From NCBI RefSeq assembly GCF_020216685.1, contig NZ_JAIWNS010000113.1, positions 1-18,828 on the forward strand: a stretch of DNA of 18,828 nt. Direction: 5' to 3'. The translations under genes were made by a program, and so were the position numbers. The notes beneath the pieces were generated by a model. It was not told where the DNA came from and did not search any database. It saw only the letters and a program-made list of their open reading frames with translations. Below are positions 7,261 through 16,180 of the stretch, one piece after another (positions within the stretch are counted from its first letter, which is position 1; each line of letters opens with the position of its first letter). The stretch is from Methanospirillum hungatei (GTDB lineage Archaea > Halobacteriota > Methanomicrobia > Methanomicrobiales > Methanospirillaceae).

Positions 7261-7287
7261 ATGTAATCCATTATATTAGTTCATTAG

Positions 7288-7295
7288 TATAAAAA
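7288..7295 (-). promoter_or_regulatory. Consensus archaeal TATA box before the 106-aa gene
   Basis: TTTTTATA on the minus strand, centred about 31 bases before ATG 7260. It predicts a transcript start about 5 bases before the ATG. It falls in the 44-base gap after the YchF stop, showing that the downstream gene can be transcribed separately. Confidence 0.6.
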
Positions 7296-7304
7296 GATGC
7301 GGAT

Positions 7305-8474
7305 TTATTTTGCGGTACTGACGATCTTGATGATATCGCCATCTTTTAAGACTGCACTCTCTTTAATCCGCATCTTTGTCTTTGCATCGATTGCATACAA
7401 AAATCCCTTTCCAATATCGGTATGCACCTGGTAGGCAAGATCATGCGGGGTTGAACCCTTCTTCATCAGGAAGGCATCAGGAAGAACCCTGCCCTGACCG
7501 TCTGTCAGATGCGTCTCATCCTCAACCGGATACAGGACGATCATATCCAGCAGCTCAAAGACCGCCCGGTTTATGATCTCCTGCACTCCTGTCCCGCCAT
7601 GGGCATCCATATAGGCCTTCATCTTCATAAGACCTGCTTTCTGGGCATCGCTCAGCCTTCCCTCGTCAGGAATTGAGAAGGATGCGTCACCCGGATGATA
7701 GGTGATCATATGCGATGCAGCAGCGGTCCGGAGAGCGAGTTCTGCTGCGCCCGATGTCAGGATGGCACCTGAATCCTTCACCTTTGTGAGCAATTCCGGA
7801 GAGGCAAGATCTGCCTTATTACCGGCTACAATCATCGGCTTTGCTTTTCGCATCAGAATCTTTGAAAATTCAATCAGATCACCGGAGGCGGTCAGCCTGA
7901 GCTCTATCCCTGCCTCACGCTCTGCCTCCATCACATGTTCTTCCTGAATGGAGAGGCCGGCAAGGATATCGGCAAGTCCTGCATAGATGGAGAATGAGCG
8001 GGACTGGGCCTGTCTCTGCATCTTTGGCCAGTGCTTTTCAATGATCCCAAAAAGCCACATCGCCATCTCGGTCTTGAGCATGGGGATCTCTTCCAGCGGA
8101 TCATGACTCCCCGGATTATCCGGATTTCCTTCAATGTCCGTACTTCCGCTTGCATCGATGACCTGGATGATGGCATCGGCCTGACGAAGGTGGTCAAGGA
8201 ACTGGTTTCCAAGACCCTTCCCGGTATGTGCCTCGGGCACCAGGCCTGCAACATCAATCAGGTGGACGGCAATATACCTGATCCCGTCTGCGCAAACACC
8301 ACACCGATGCGCAAGACTGGTACAGGGGCAGGGAACCCGTACATAGGCAACCCCCCGGTTTGCATCAATTGTCGTGAACGGATAATTGGCAATCTCGGCC
8401 GGTGCCATGGTTGCTGCCCGGTATAATGTCGATTTGCCACAGTTTGGTTTTCCAGCAAGTGCGAGGGTGATCAT
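7305..8474 (-). CDS. YchF/Obg-family GTPase with TGS domain
   Basis: A 389-aa archaeal member of the Obg/YchF P-loop NTPases, which act around the ribosome. G1 is GKPNCGKST (residues 8-16), switch II is DVAGLVPEAHTGKGLGNQFLD, and G4 is NKAD (219-222). The insertion VPCPCTSLAHRCGVCADGIRY with four cysteines is typical of the archaeal type. A TGS domain ends the protein (DAFLMKKGSTPHDLAYQVHTDIGKGFLYAIDAK in part, then LKDGDIIKIVS). It is commonly labelled redox-regulated ATPase YchF, but bacterial YchF and OLA1 have a changed G4 (NxxE) that gives ATP specificity; NKAD here predicts GTP. ATG 8474 has GAGG 7 bases upstream. It is divergent from the COG1751 gene with a 39-base gap. Confidence 0.9.
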   Translation of the reverse strand: MITLALAGKPNCGKSTLYRAATMAPAEIANYPFTTIDANRGVAYVRVPCPCTSLAHRCGVCADGIRYIAVHLIDVAGLVPEAHTGKGLGNQFLDHLRQADAIIQVIDASGSTDIEGNPDNPGSHDPLEEIPMLKTEMAMWLFGIIEKHWPKMQRQAQSRSFSIYAGLADILAGLSIQEEHVMEAEREAGIELRLTASGDLIEFSKILMRKAKPMIVAGNKADLASPELLTKVKDSGAILTSGAAELALRTAAASHMITYHPGDASFSIPDEGRLSDAQKAGLMKMKAYMDAHGGTGVQEIINRAVFELLDMIVLYPVEDETHLTDGQGRVLPDAFLMKKGSTPHDLAYQVHTDIGKGFLYAIDAKTKMRIKESAVLKDGDIIKIVSTAK

Positions 8475-8513
8475 AGATGGTCCTCAAATCCCAGTGCGAA
8501 CTAACAGGTATGT

Positions 8514-9104
8514 ATGGGATACTGCACCAAAAAAGTGTATTATTTTGATAAACCAGGTGAAGCCAACACCAGGGATGCGATCAGGATTGGTGCTGAACGT
8601 GCACAGGAACTTGGAATTTCAACGATACTCGTGCCAAGTACGAGTGGGAAGACCGCACGGGTGGCATATGAAGAACTCAAAGGAACACCTCTTCATCTTG
8701 TCATTGTAACCCATGTTGTTGGTTTTTCAAACCCCGGAGTCTGGGAGTTTGATGCAGACCTCGCAGCAGATCTCAGAAAAGCCGGAGTGACCATAATTAC
8801 CGGCACTCATGTCCTGTCAGGCCTGGAACGCGCATTTTCGTCCTCACCCAAAGTCGGCGGGGGATCACGAAGTGAAGCGGTTGCAGAGGCGTTTCGCCGG
8901 ATCATCGCGGTCGGCCTCAAGGTGGCCGTTGAGTGCACCCTGATTGCGGCAGACCAGGGCGCTATCGGCGTATCAGATGAAGTCATAGCCCTTGGAGGGA
9001 CCGCAAGCGGAGTTGATACCGTCTGTGTTATCAGACCGTCCCACACCCAGAGATTTTTCGATCTCCAGGTCAGGGAGATCGTTGCAATGCCACGGGACAG
9101 GTAA
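8514..9104 (+). CDS. Pyruvate kinase alpha/beta (C-terminal) domain-like protein
   Basis: A 196-aa stand-alone version of the pyruvate kinase C-terminal domain (COG1751), found in many archaea and lacking the catalytic TIM barrel. Recognisable parts are YYFDKPGEANTRDAIRIGAERAQEL, here given in part, the phosphate-loop-like VPSTSGKTARVAYEE, VIVTHVVGF and the C-terminal DEVIALGGTASGVDTVCVI. In pyruvate kinase this domain binds effectors, so a small-molecule sensing role is plausible, but no activity is established. The start ATG 8514 gives MGYCTKKVYYFDKPG; another ATG at 8510 is out of frame. Only 3 bases separate it from the membrane protein downstream, so the two probably form one unit. Its start is 39 bases from the divergent YchF start. 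Confidence 0.83.
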   Translation: MGYCTKKVYYFDKPGEANTRDAIRIGAERAQELGISTILVPSTSGKTARVAYEELKGTPLHLVIVTHVVGFSNPGVWEFDADLAADLRKAGVTIITGTHVLSGLERAFSSSPKVGGGSRSEAVAEAFRRIIAVGLKVAVECTLIAADQGAIGVSDEVIALGGTASGVDTVCVIRPSHTQRFFDLQVREIVAMPRDR

Positions 9105-9107
9105 ACA

Positions 9108-9959
9108 ATGTTATCAGTATTACCCCTGACCATCAAGTTCACGATCCGCCATCTCTTCAGAAGACCGATCGTCTGGATACCGGGACTATATGCGGGGTGT
9201 ATTGCAGCCCTGGTCATCTGGCTTGAGTTCACTGGCGGAATGTTTCTTGCCGGAAAGATTGCCATGCTGGGCGCAATTGCATTCCCGTTCTTTCTCAGTG
9301 TGCTCAATTATCACTTAGAAACCGATGAGAAGAACATGAAGATCCTGGTCACGGTCGCCCTTCGGGGTTATTTCCCGATTGTTCTTCCGGTCATCGTCCT
9401 TGCAGGGTTCGTTGTTGTGCTCGCACTTCTGCTGAGCGTTCCCCTGTCAATCATGGGATATGGGAGTGATCCCTTTGCTCTGACCGGGCTCATGCTGGGG
9501 ATTGGCATTCCGGCTCTGCTCTTCTCACTCTATATTGACAACGTCGCGGTGTGTGAGCGGACGAAGATTTTTGACACCCTGAAGCGGAGCATGGAACTTG
9601 TCACAATCAAAATTATCACCGCCATCTGGTTTTTTGTTGTGAGCGGGATTATTGCAGTAATCGTATCCCTCTTTGGAGCATTCCTGTGGGGAGCGATTCT
9701 TGGGAGCCGGTTTACCCGGTTCATTGATATGAACCTGACAGAGCAGCAGGAGGTTTTTTCACAGTATACCCTGACCGACTGGCAGGCCCTCATCGGTCCG
9801 GAAGGGACAATTGTTACCGCACTGGTCTTTGGATTTGTTACGTTTCTTCTCGTACCAATCCTGTTCACCTTCAAATACGAGTGTTATCAGGATGCAACTG
9901 ATGTGGTCTGGGATCTCTCAGGGGAAACTGATGAAAAGGGAAGACATTTCAGGCTTTAA
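9108..9959 (+). CDS. Polytopic membrane protein, DUF7847-like
   Basis: A 283-aa integral membrane protein of unknown function with about six hydrophobic segments, near residues 21-40, 46-66, 88-112, 122-143, 166-192 and 235-256, and a charged cytosolic tail (SGETDEKGRHFRL). The pattern, with a short loop YIDNVAVCERTKIFDTLKRSMELV before the fifth segment in part, resembles the methanogen DUF7847/glycerophosphoryl-phosphodiesterase-membrane-domain-like proteins; this assignment is from memory and tentative. It starts 3 bases after the COG1751 stop, with GGACAGG overlapping the end of that gene as a possible ribosome binding site. Its stop overlaps the convergent DUF92 gene by 4 bases. No transporter or enzyme motif is visible. 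Confidence 0.75.
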   Translation: MLSVLPLTIKFTIRHLFRRPIVWIPGLYAGCIAALVIWLEFTGGMFLAGKIAMLGAIAFPFFLSVLNYHLETDEKNMKILVTVALRGYFPIVLPVIVLAGFVVVLALLLSVPLSIMGYGSDPFALTGLMLGIGIPALLFSLYIDNVAVCERTKIFDTLKRSMELVTIKIITAIWFFVVSGIIAVIVSLFGAFLWGAILGSRFTRFIDMNLTEQQEVFSQYTLTDWQALIGPEGTIVTALVFGFVTFLLVPILFTFKYECYQDATDVVWDLSGETDEKGRHFRL

Positions 9960-11170
9960 CCGATTTTACCGGTAAAAAAGGATAGTATTGCCCAGAGGAC
10001 GGCAGTAATTATTGCTCCCCCCAGAGTTGCAAGGAAATTGGTCCCTGCATTCCCCCAAAAATGCTTATTTTCAAAGAGTTCTCCAAGCAGACTGTCAAGA
10101 TTCGTTCCGATAAAACCTCCAATCATTGCTGCGACAAAGATTGAAAAATCGGCAACTCCCAGAAGGACGCCACATGCCGATATAAAGATCGCACCAAAAA
10201 GTCCTGCAACTTCTCCTAAAAAGGAGACGCCACCGTTTGTTCCCTCAGGGACCGGCTGGAGTGTAGTGATAAGGCGGGGTCTGCCTGAGCATACACCGAT
10301 CTCACCTGCAACGGTATCTGCTGCAGCAGTTGCAACACTCCCAAGATATGCCGCAATAAAAACCGGGTGCTCTGTGACACCATACCCAATTGCAGCACAG
10401 ACAGACACGAGACCATTCGCAAACACATTGACATACCCCCTGGCACCCCCTTTTGCCTCTTCCACATGGAGCGACTTTTTATAATCCATCTGGTACCGGG
10501 TGGCAATCGCCCCAAGAATAAAAAACGCAAGCATAATCAGGAACCATGAGATTCCGGCAAAAACGATAAGAATGACTCCTACAAGAGCAGCAGAGAAGAG
10601 CCCGGGGATGTCAGCGGTCTTCAGCCGGTAGGCAAAATAACTAAACCCGAATGCAATAACAACGGCGGTTCCGACAAGAGGAAATGCAGCCTCATACTCA
10701 AGATCCTCGATCAGAAGCATAACCAGTGCCACTACCACCAGTTCAATAGCGGTTGCATTTCTCTGTGAACCCAGGATTGAATGAAGGAGGACACAGACCG
10801 TTGCACCGACAACGGCGGAAAGCCAGGACTGCTCCCCCAGGTACTCCATCACAAACGCCGTGATAAGAAGAGCACAGATAAACGACAGGGCATACTCAAT
10901 CGTTTTTCCACCCGTCAGGGAGAAGACCAGCTCCTTGGTTGTAACGATGAGGATCGCAGCATATAAGACAAAAACCGGAAGGATTCCTATAAGACCCAGC
11001 ACCCCGATGAACCCGAGTGCTATCGAGAGCCATTTTTCAGCGGTTTTAAACCATATAGACAGGGCGGCAATGATAACCAGAAGTCCCGGAACCCCTGTCG
11101 GGAGATAGGGTGATATTATCAGGAGAAGAACCGCCAGAATGAATGCAATCCATCTCACTGTGTGCAACAT
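9956..11170 (-). CDS. DUF92 (TIGR00297) integral membrane protein
   Basis: A 404-aa protein with about ten or eleven membrane segments. The C-terminal ~240 residues are the DUF92 domain, with ATRYQMDYKKSL, AKGGARGYVNVFANG, TAAADTVAGEIGVCSG, RPRLITT, VPEGTNGGVSFLGEVAG and FIGTNLDSLLGELFE. The plant and cyanobacterial DUF92 protein VTE6 is a phytyl-phosphate kinase, so an isoprenoid-phosphate kinase role, for example for polyprenyl or geranylgeranyl salvage, is a reasonable inference for this archaeon. The first ~160 residues add about five or six more helices that lie outside the core domain. ATG 11170 is preceded by a TATA-like ATTATATT but no ribosome binding site. The last codons contain a 14-bp palindrome (9964-9977). 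Confidence 0.85.
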   Translation of the reverse strand: MLHTVRWIAFILAVLLLIISPYLPTGVPGLLVIIAALSIWFKTAEKWLSIALGFIGVLGLIGILPVFVLYAAILIVTTKELVFSLTGGKTIEYALSFICALLITAFVMEYLGEQSWLSAVVGATVCVLLHSILGSQRNATAIELVVVALVMLLIEDLEYEAAFPLVGTAVVIAFGFSYFAYRLKTADIPGLFSAALVGVILIVFAGISWFLIMLAFFILGAIATRYQMDYKKSLHVEEAKGGARGYVNVFANGLVSVCAAIGYGVTEHPVFIAAYLGSVATAAADTVAGEIGVCSGRPRLITTLQPVPEGTNGGVSFLGEVAGLFGAIFISACGVLLGVADFSIFVAAMIGGFIGTNLDSLLGELFENKHFWGNAGTNFLATLGGAIITAVLWAILSFFTGKIG

Positions 11171-11195
11171 AGGGTACGTATTTAGCTAGTCACTC

Positions 11196-11203
11196 AATAT
11201 AAT
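11196..11203 (-). promoter_or_regulatory. TATA-like box of the DUF92 gene
   Basis: ATTATATT on the minus strand, centred 29-30 bases before ATG 11170, predicting a leader of about 3 bases. It lies in the 99-base gap to the divergent PKD-TPR gene. Confidence 0.5.
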
Positions 11204-11269
11204 CTATCCAGAGCCCTTCCGAAACCCTATATCCTCCGGCATCGATGGGTACGAAGGTGTCACGTCCCT

Positions 11270-12340
11270 ATGCAGGATATCAATACAGGTTTCATAATAC
11301 GAAGATTTACGCTCATAATTGTACTCATTTTTAGTCTCACATTCATGGTATCGGCAGCACCGACCTACGCACCAACCGAGGGAAAAAATCCTCTGAAGGT
11401 GTATTTTACCTTCCCTGGCGGAGAAGAATGTGATTCTGTCAAATGGACATTCGGAGATGGAAATACATCACAAGCAATCACTACGGATCATACCTATTAC
11501 GCTCTTGGGATGTACTATCCGACCTGCTCGTGTGAACTCCCTGGTGCCAATACCTCCTATTCATATGACTATGTGTATGTCATCCCCTGGTCCTCCAGTA
11601 TCAGGGACAGCGTCACCGGTGGAAGACCAAAACAGACCGTGGTAAACAGAACATCAGAGGGTCTTGACTTTGACTCCCTGAAAAAACAGGCCGAAGGACT
11701 TGCTGCTATCGGTGAGATGAAGCACGCAGCCGATGCATATGCAGATCTGAAATCCCAGGGAATCCTTGATTCAGAAACCCTCACCACCTACGGAGATGTC
11801 CTGACCGGTCTTGGACGGCTGACTGAAGCCGAGGCCGTTTATAACGAAGCCCTTGCCGAAAAAGATTCTGCTCCGATCCTCAAGAAACTGGCAGATGTCC
11901 TCTTCTCTCTTGGGAAGACCAAAGAGGCCATCGATGTGATGAACCGGACTTTAGCCCTCGCACCGGATGATGCCGGGGCATATGCTTCGTATGCGTCATT
12001 TCTTCAGAAGGCAGGAAAAACCGCGGAAGCGCTTGATGCATATAATCAGTCTTTCAAACTTCTCGATGCGCAGCCTGAACTCTGGTCTGAGTATGCGGAT
12101 CTTCTTTCATCCCTTGGCAGGAACGCCGAAGCAGCTGATGCCTATGACCATGCTATAAAACTAGGTATGTTTGGCTCAGATATCTGGAACAACTATTCCA
12201 GAGTCCTGCAGAAACTGGGGAGAAAGGATGAAGCTCAGCGTGCGAAAGAGCAGGCGATGAATACCTACGCTCCTATCGCTCTCCCCAGGTACAGCTCCAG
12301 TGACAGTATCCCCTCGTGCGGTATCGGCTCACTCTGTTAA
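11270..12340 (+). CDS. Secreted PKD-domain and TPR-repeat protein
   Basis: A 356-aa exported protein. Residues 11-30 (RRFTLIIVLIFSLTFMVSAA) form a signal peptide or anchor. Residues ~31-110 are a PKD-type beta domain: APTYAPTEGKNPLKVYFTF, the hallmark WTFGDGNTSQ and HTYYALGMYYPTCSC in place of the usual H-x-Y-x3-G-x-Y. Residues ~130-335 hold six tandem 34-residue TPR units, for example APILKKLADVLFSLGKTKEA and AGAYASYASFLQKAGKTAEA. The protein ends SIPSCGIGSLC, with two unexplained cysteines. It likely acts outside the membrane, with the TPR superhelix as a protein-binding scaffold and PKD as a surface-layer module; the partner is unknown. AAGGTGT about 10 bases before ATG 11270 is a fair ribosome binding site. 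It is divergent from DUF92 and stands upstream of valS, 91 bases away. Confidence 0.87.
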   Translation: MQDINTGFIIRRFTLIIVLIFSLTFMVSAAPTYAPTEGKNPLKVYFTFPGGEECDSVKWTFGDGNTSQAITTDHTYYALGMYYPTCSCELPGANTSYSYDYVYVIPWSSSIRDSVTGGRPKQTVVNRTSEGLDFDSLKKQAEGLAAIGEMKHAADAYADLKSQGILDSETLTTYGDVLTGLGRLTEAEAVYNEALAEKDSAPILKKLADVLFSLGKTKEAIDVMNRTLALAPDDAGAYASYASFLQKAGKTAEALDAYNQSFKLLDAQPELWSEYADLLSSLGRNAEAADAYDHAIKLGMFGSDIWNNYSRVLQKLGRKDEAQRAKEQAMNTYAPIALPRYSSSDSIPSCGIGSLC

Positions 12341-12349
12341 CTCATCTCC

Positions 12350-12354
12350 TTTTT
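12350..12354 (+). terminator. Possible oligo-T terminator after the PKD-TPR gene
   Basis: Five Ts within CTCCTTTTTCC, 10 bases after the stop. There is no clear hairpin. Short oligo-T tracts can end archaeal transcripts, so this is weak evidence for separating the PKD-TPR gene from valS. Confidence 0.3.
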
Positions 12355-12431
12355 CCTAAGCTCTGACCACCTGACATAAGGGACTGACATTCCATCATCT
12401 ACATTACCCTTTACCTTCAAACGTATGGGCA

Positions 12432-15029
12432 ATGTCTCGGGTCTTGCGGGAACTTCCCAAAACCTATGAATATCGTGAGGTGGAAGCACGATGGCAGCAG
12501 ACGTGGAAGGATGAAGACGTCTACTTTAAAGAAGGTTCTGAAAAACCACAATTTGTCATTGATACGCCACCACCATACCCAACCGGGGAATTTCATATCG
12601 GAAATGCGTTCAACTGGTGTTATATCGACTTTTTAGCCAGATACAAGCGGATGAAGGGGTACAATGTCATGTTCCCACAGGGGTGGGACTGCCATGGCCT
12701 TCCAACCGAGGTGAAGGTTGAAGAGATCCATAAAATTACGAAGAACGATGTTGACCGACAGAAGTTTCGTGAGATGTGCCGTGAACTGACGATAGGTAAC
12801 ATCAAAAAGATGCGGGCATCCATGCGCAGGATGGCCTTTTCCATCGACTGGAGCCACGAATACATCACCATGATGCCGGAGTACTTCGGCAAGACCCAGC
12901 TCTCATTTCTGCGCATGTATCACGCAGGACAGATTTACCAGTCTGACCACCCGGTCAACTTCTGTCCACGGTGTGAGACCGCCATCGCATTTGCCGAGGT
13001 CAATTACAGCGACCGGACAACAAAACTCAACTACTTTAACTTCTCCGGGCTGGAGATTGCAACATCACGCCCGGAACTTCTGGCAGCCTGTGTGGCGGTT
13101 GCCGTCCACCCTGATGATGACCGGTACAAAGGTCGGAAAGGCGAACATCTGAAAGTACCCCTGTTCGGTCATGAGGTCCCCATCATCTGTGACGAAGCGG
13201 TTGACCCGTCCTTTGGTTCTGGGGCCGTTATGATCTGTACCTTTGGTGACAAGCAGGATGTCATCTGGTGGAAGGTCCATAATCTCCCGCTCAGAAAAGC
13301 AATTGACAAGACTGGTCATATGACCCAGATAGCCGGGAAGTATGAAGGGATGGATACTACCAGCTGCCGGGAAGCAATCCTTGCAGATATGAAGTCCGAA
13401 GGGATTCTGCTCCGCCAGGAACCGCTTGAGCAGCGTGTCGGAACCTGCTGGCGGTGTAAGACACCTATTGAGATTCTTTCCGAGCACCAGTGGTTTGTCA
13501 AGATCCCGCACGAAGCCGCATTAAAAGCCGCAAAGGAAGTCAAATGGTACCCTGAACACATGTTTCTCCGGATGGAGAACTGGATCTCCCAGATGGAGTG
13601 GGACTGGTGTATCTCACGGCAGCGAATCTTTGCATCCCCCATCCCGGTCTGGTTCTGTAAGGACTGTGGTGAGATCATCCTGCCGGAAGAGAGCGAACTG
13701 CCCGTTGATCCGACGGTTGATGTACCAAAGCGGCCATGTCCGAAATGTGGCAGTTCGAACTTCATCCCGGAGACTGATGTCCTTGATACCTGGATGGACT
13801 CATCCATTTCAGTGATGCATGTGACCGGCTGGGACGGAACACAGAAAGTGCCTCCCCTGTTCCCCGCACAGATTCGGCCACAGGGTCATGATATCATCCG
13901 GACCTGGGCATTTTACACTATCCTTCGTGCAGTATCCCTCACCGGTGGAAAGCCCTGGGAGCAGATCCTGGTAAACGGGATGGTTCTTGGAGAAGACGGA
14001 TTCAAGATGAGTAAGAGCAGAGGCAATGTTACCGTCCCTGAAGAGATTCTTGAACAGTACGGTGCTGATTCCCTCCGTCAGTGGGCCGCCCTTGGTGCTG
14101 CAACCGGATCAGATATCCAGTTTAACTGGAATGACGTGGTTGCGGCAAACCGGTTCCTTACCAAGATGTGGAATATCTCACGCTTCGCCCTGATGCAGCT
14201 TGACCGGGCATCATACAAGGTTGATGCACCGGTGACCGCTCTTGCTGACCGATGGCTTTTGACCAAATTAAGCCAGACCGTCCGGGAAGTATCAGAATCA
14301 CTTGAGACATACCAGTTTGACAAGGCTCTGAAAGCGATACGGGAGTTTGCATGGGATGTTCTCGCAGACAATTATATCGAGATTGTAAAAGGCAGGCTCT
14401 ACTCCGATTCAGATACGCGTGACGGGGCCTGTGTTGCAATCCGGACATCCATGGATGCAATCTGCCGGATGCTTGCACCCTTCACCCCGTACTTTGCTGA
14501 AGAAGTCTGGTCCTTTATGGAAGAGAGTTCTGTACATCAGCAGCCCTGGGTGACGTTCTCCTATGAGGATGAAGAAGCCGTCAGGTCTGGTGAGATCCTG
14601 GTTCAGGTCATCTCCGAGATCAGACGGTACAAGCATGACAAAGGCCTTGCCCTAAATGCACCGCTCGGCAATGTGACCGTATATACAACCCGTGCAGTTG
14701 ACGATGCAGGAGATGCAAGCACTGCATCTAACTGTACACTTACCTGGAAGACCGGAATGCCTGAACTGACACAGGTTGTCAGCGGGGTGAAATTTGACAT
14801 GGGTATCATCGGCCCGAAACTCAGAGGGAAGGCAAAAGGATTCATGCAGGCAATTGAGGCATTACCAAAAGAGAGCCTTACCTCTGTTCCGGCTATGATA
14901 ACTGTTGACGGCGAAGAGATTGCAGTGCCTGAAGGTTCAGTACTCCCCCAGCTCTCCTACACCGTTGCCGGAGCCAGTGTCGACCTGATTCCGGTCAGTG
15001 ACAGTCTGGTAATAACGATAGAGCAGTAA
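12432..15029 (+). CDS. valS: Valyl-tRNA synthetase
   Basis: An 865-aa class I aminoacyl-tRNA synthetase that charges tRNA-Val. The HIGH-type signature is HIGN at 55-58 within [17 protein letters not shown], followed by [15 protein letters not shown]. The ATP-binding loop is KMSKS at 525-529 in [13 protein letters not shown]. Between them are the CP1 editing domain, which removes mischarged threonine (region around [16 protein letters not shown] and [16 protein letters not shown]), and zinc-knuckle cysteines (CWRCKTP, CKDCGE, CPKCGS). The ending follows the archaeal ValS pattern with an anticodon-binding helical domain and a C-terminal arm ([19 protein letters not shown]). The length and WDW...[16 protein letters not shown] signature fit the archaeal/Rickettsia type. 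The start ATG 12432 gives [19 protein letters not shown]; no strong ribosome binding site is visible. Confidence 0.96.
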   Translation: MSRVLRELPKTYEYREVEARWQQTWKDEDVYFKEGSEKPQFVIDTPPPYPTGEFHIGNAFNWCYIDFLARYKRMKGYNVMFPQGWDCHGLPTEVKVEEIHKITKNDVDRQKFREMCRELTIGNIKKMRASMRRMAFSIDWSHEYITMMPEYFGKTQLSFLRMYHAGQIYQSDHPVNFCPRCETAIAFAEVNYSDRTTKLNYFNFSGLEIATSRPELLAACVAVAVHPDDDRYKGRKGEHLKVPLFGHEVPIICDEAVDPSFGSGAVMICTFGDKQDVIWWKVHNLPLRKAIDKTGHMTQIAGKYEGMDTTSCREAILADMKSEGILLRQEPLEQRVGTCWRCKTPIEILSEHQWFVKIPHEAALKAAKEVKWYPEHMFLRMENWISQMEWDWCISRQRIFASPIPVWFCKDCGEIILPEESELPVDPTVDVPKRPCPKCGSSNFIPETDVLDTWMDSSISVMHVTGWDGTQKVPPLFPAQIRPQGHDIIRTWAFYTILRAVSLTGGKPWEQILVNGMVLGEDGFKMSKSRGNVTVPEEILEQYGADSLRQWAALGAATGSDIQFNWNDVVAANRFLTKMWNISRFALMQLDRASYKVDAPVTALADRWLLTKLSQTVREVSESLETYQFDKALKAIREFAWDVLADNYIEIVKGRLYSDSDTRDGACVAIRTSMDAICRMLAPFTPYFAEEVWSFMEESSVHQQPWVTFSYEDEEAVRSGEILVQVISEIRRYKHDKGLALNAPLGNVTVYTTRAVDDAGDASTASNCTLTWKTGMPELTQVVSGVKFDMGIIGPKLRGKAKGFMQAIEALPKESLTSVPAMITVDGEEIAVPEGSVLPQLSYTVAGASVDLIPVSDSLVITIEQ

Positions 15030-15057
15030 CCCGGCTGTCAGAAATTATCAATCAACA

Positions 15058-15063
15058 TTTTTT
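15058..15063 (+). terminator. Oligo-T terminator after valS
   Basis: Six Ts in CATTTTTTCAG, 29 bases after the valS stop, without a clear hairpin. The position between valS and the promoter of the ATPase gene fits an archaeal oligo-T terminator. Confidence 0.4.
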
Positions 15064-15110
15064 CAGTCCTCAAGTGGAGTAGTAAAATCAAATATCCTTC
15101 AGTGTTAAGC

Positions 15111-15117
15111 ATATATA
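15111..15117 (+). promoter_or_regulatory. TATA box of the AAA ATPase gene
   Basis: ATATATA, preceded by TTAAGC, is centred 23 bases before ATG 15137. No Shine-Dalgarno sequence is found before the ATG, so transcription probably starts at or very near it. The ATPase pair therefore has its own promoter. Confidence 0.5.
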
Positions 15118-15136
15118 CCATAAGTCTTTCCTAGCA

Positions 15137-16180
15137 ATGACACTGACATCACTCACTATCCGGAATTTCAAAAAATTCGATGATGTGACGATACCTCTTG
15201 GAGACCCGGTGGTTTTTATCGGCCCGAATAATTCAGGAAAAACCACGGCCCTTCAGGCACTTACTCTTTTTGCGATCGGCATCTCCAAAATTCTCGGAAA
15301 AAAGGAGACTGACTTCCCTGATAAAGAAACACCAGGAATCACCATAAACCGCAGGGATCTTCTCGCGGTTCCTGTTCCTGCAGCCTCATTGCTCTGGCGT
15401 GATCTTCAGATACACAGAATGGCTCTGCCAGAGAGACAGCAGGCTACACCAGACATCCCGATTGTAATTATTGTTGAAGGAATTACCAACAATAAACCCT
15501 GGGTATGCGGTCTTGAATTTGATTATGCCAACCCGGAGTCTCTCTATTGTCGCCCGATAAAAGACAAAACCGGGCATGTATATCCTATTCCAAAAGAGAT
15601 TACCGGGTTTGCCATAGCATTCCTTCCGCCGATGTCAGGTCTTGCAGCACATGAGATTAAGTTAGAGACCGGAGCCATTAACGTAAAGATAGGTGAAGGC
15701 AGAACAGCAGACGTTTTGAGAAATCTTTGTTATCAGATAAGTTCATCAGGCGATACTGAACCCTGGATTTCGGTTGTCAATACTATCAGAGAACTGTTTG
15801 GAGTCACCCTGCATCCTCCGGAGTACATTATTGAACGGGGGGAAATTACTATGGTCTATGAAGAGATGGGGACCGGAGTCATCCTTGATATCTCATCAGC
15901 AGGCAGGGGATTACATCAGACACTTCTCCTTCTTGCCTATGTGTACTCACATCCAGGAGCCGTTCTCCTTCTGGATGAACCGGATGCCCATCTTGAAATA
16001 TTACGACAACGTCAGATCTTTAATCTCCTCATCCATTCTGCACGAAAAACAAACAGTCAGATCATTGCAGCAAGTCATTCTGAAGTTGTCCTGAATGAAG
16101 CTGCGGATAAGGCTGCTGTAGTGGCATTTATCGGGAAACCCCATCTTATCGAAAAGAAGGCAAGGCTTGAAAAGTCATGA
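15137..16180 (+). CDS. OLD-like AAA ATPase without a nuclease domain
   Basis: A 347-aa ABC/SMC-type ATPase of the AAA_15/AAA_21 (OLD-like) group. It begins with the family-typical LTIRNFKKFDDVTIPLGD; Walker A is GPNNSGKTT (29-37), an ABC-like signature is SSAGRGLHQTLLLLAYV, Walker B is LLLDEPDAHLE with D280 and E281, and the His switch is AASHSEVVLNEAA. OLD-family proteins usually carry, after this point, a TOPRIM nuclease domain and reach about 550-650 residues; here the frame stops after VVAFIGKPHLIEKKARLEKS. The stop overlaps the start of an 86-aa ORF in ATGA, so the two are coupled. The ATPase motifs are intact. It might be an anti-phage or DNA-repair ATPase, a minimal two-gene form, or a shortened relic. 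It lies between housekeeping genes with its own TATA box. Confidence 0.82.
   Translation: MTLTSLTIRNFKKFDDVTIPLGDPVVFIGPNNSGKTTALQALTLFAIGISKILGKKETDFPDKETPGITINRRDLLAVPVPAASLLWRDLQIHRMALPERQQATPDIPIVIIVEGITNNKPWVCGLEFDYANPESLYCRPIKDKTGHVYPIPKEITGFAIAFLPPMSGLAAHEIKLETGAINVKIGEGRTADVLRNLCYQISSSGDTEPWISVVNTIRELFGVTLHPPEYIIERGEITMVYEEMGTGVILDISSAGRGLHQTLLLLAYVYSHPGAVLLLDEPDAHLEILRQRQIFNLLIHSARKTNSQIIAASHSEVVLNEAADKAAVVAFIGKPHLIEKKARLEKS

Noticed and set aside
9530..9874. A 114-codon open frame antisense to the DUF7847-like membrane protein
   Set aside because: It is explained by the reverse complement of hydrophobic codons; no start signal or family features.
9964..9977. A perfect 14-bp palindrome TTTTACCGGTAAAA at the 3' end of the DUF92 gene, next to the convergent gene end
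   Set aside because: It lies in coding sequence (codons for FTGKI) and has no loop. It might help end both transcripts, but ACCGGT-like words are common in this genome, so chance cannot be excluded.
13316..13807. A 163-codon open frame antisense to valS
   Set aside because: It lies opposite the conserved editing and zinc regions of valS, and its translation resembles no protein family.
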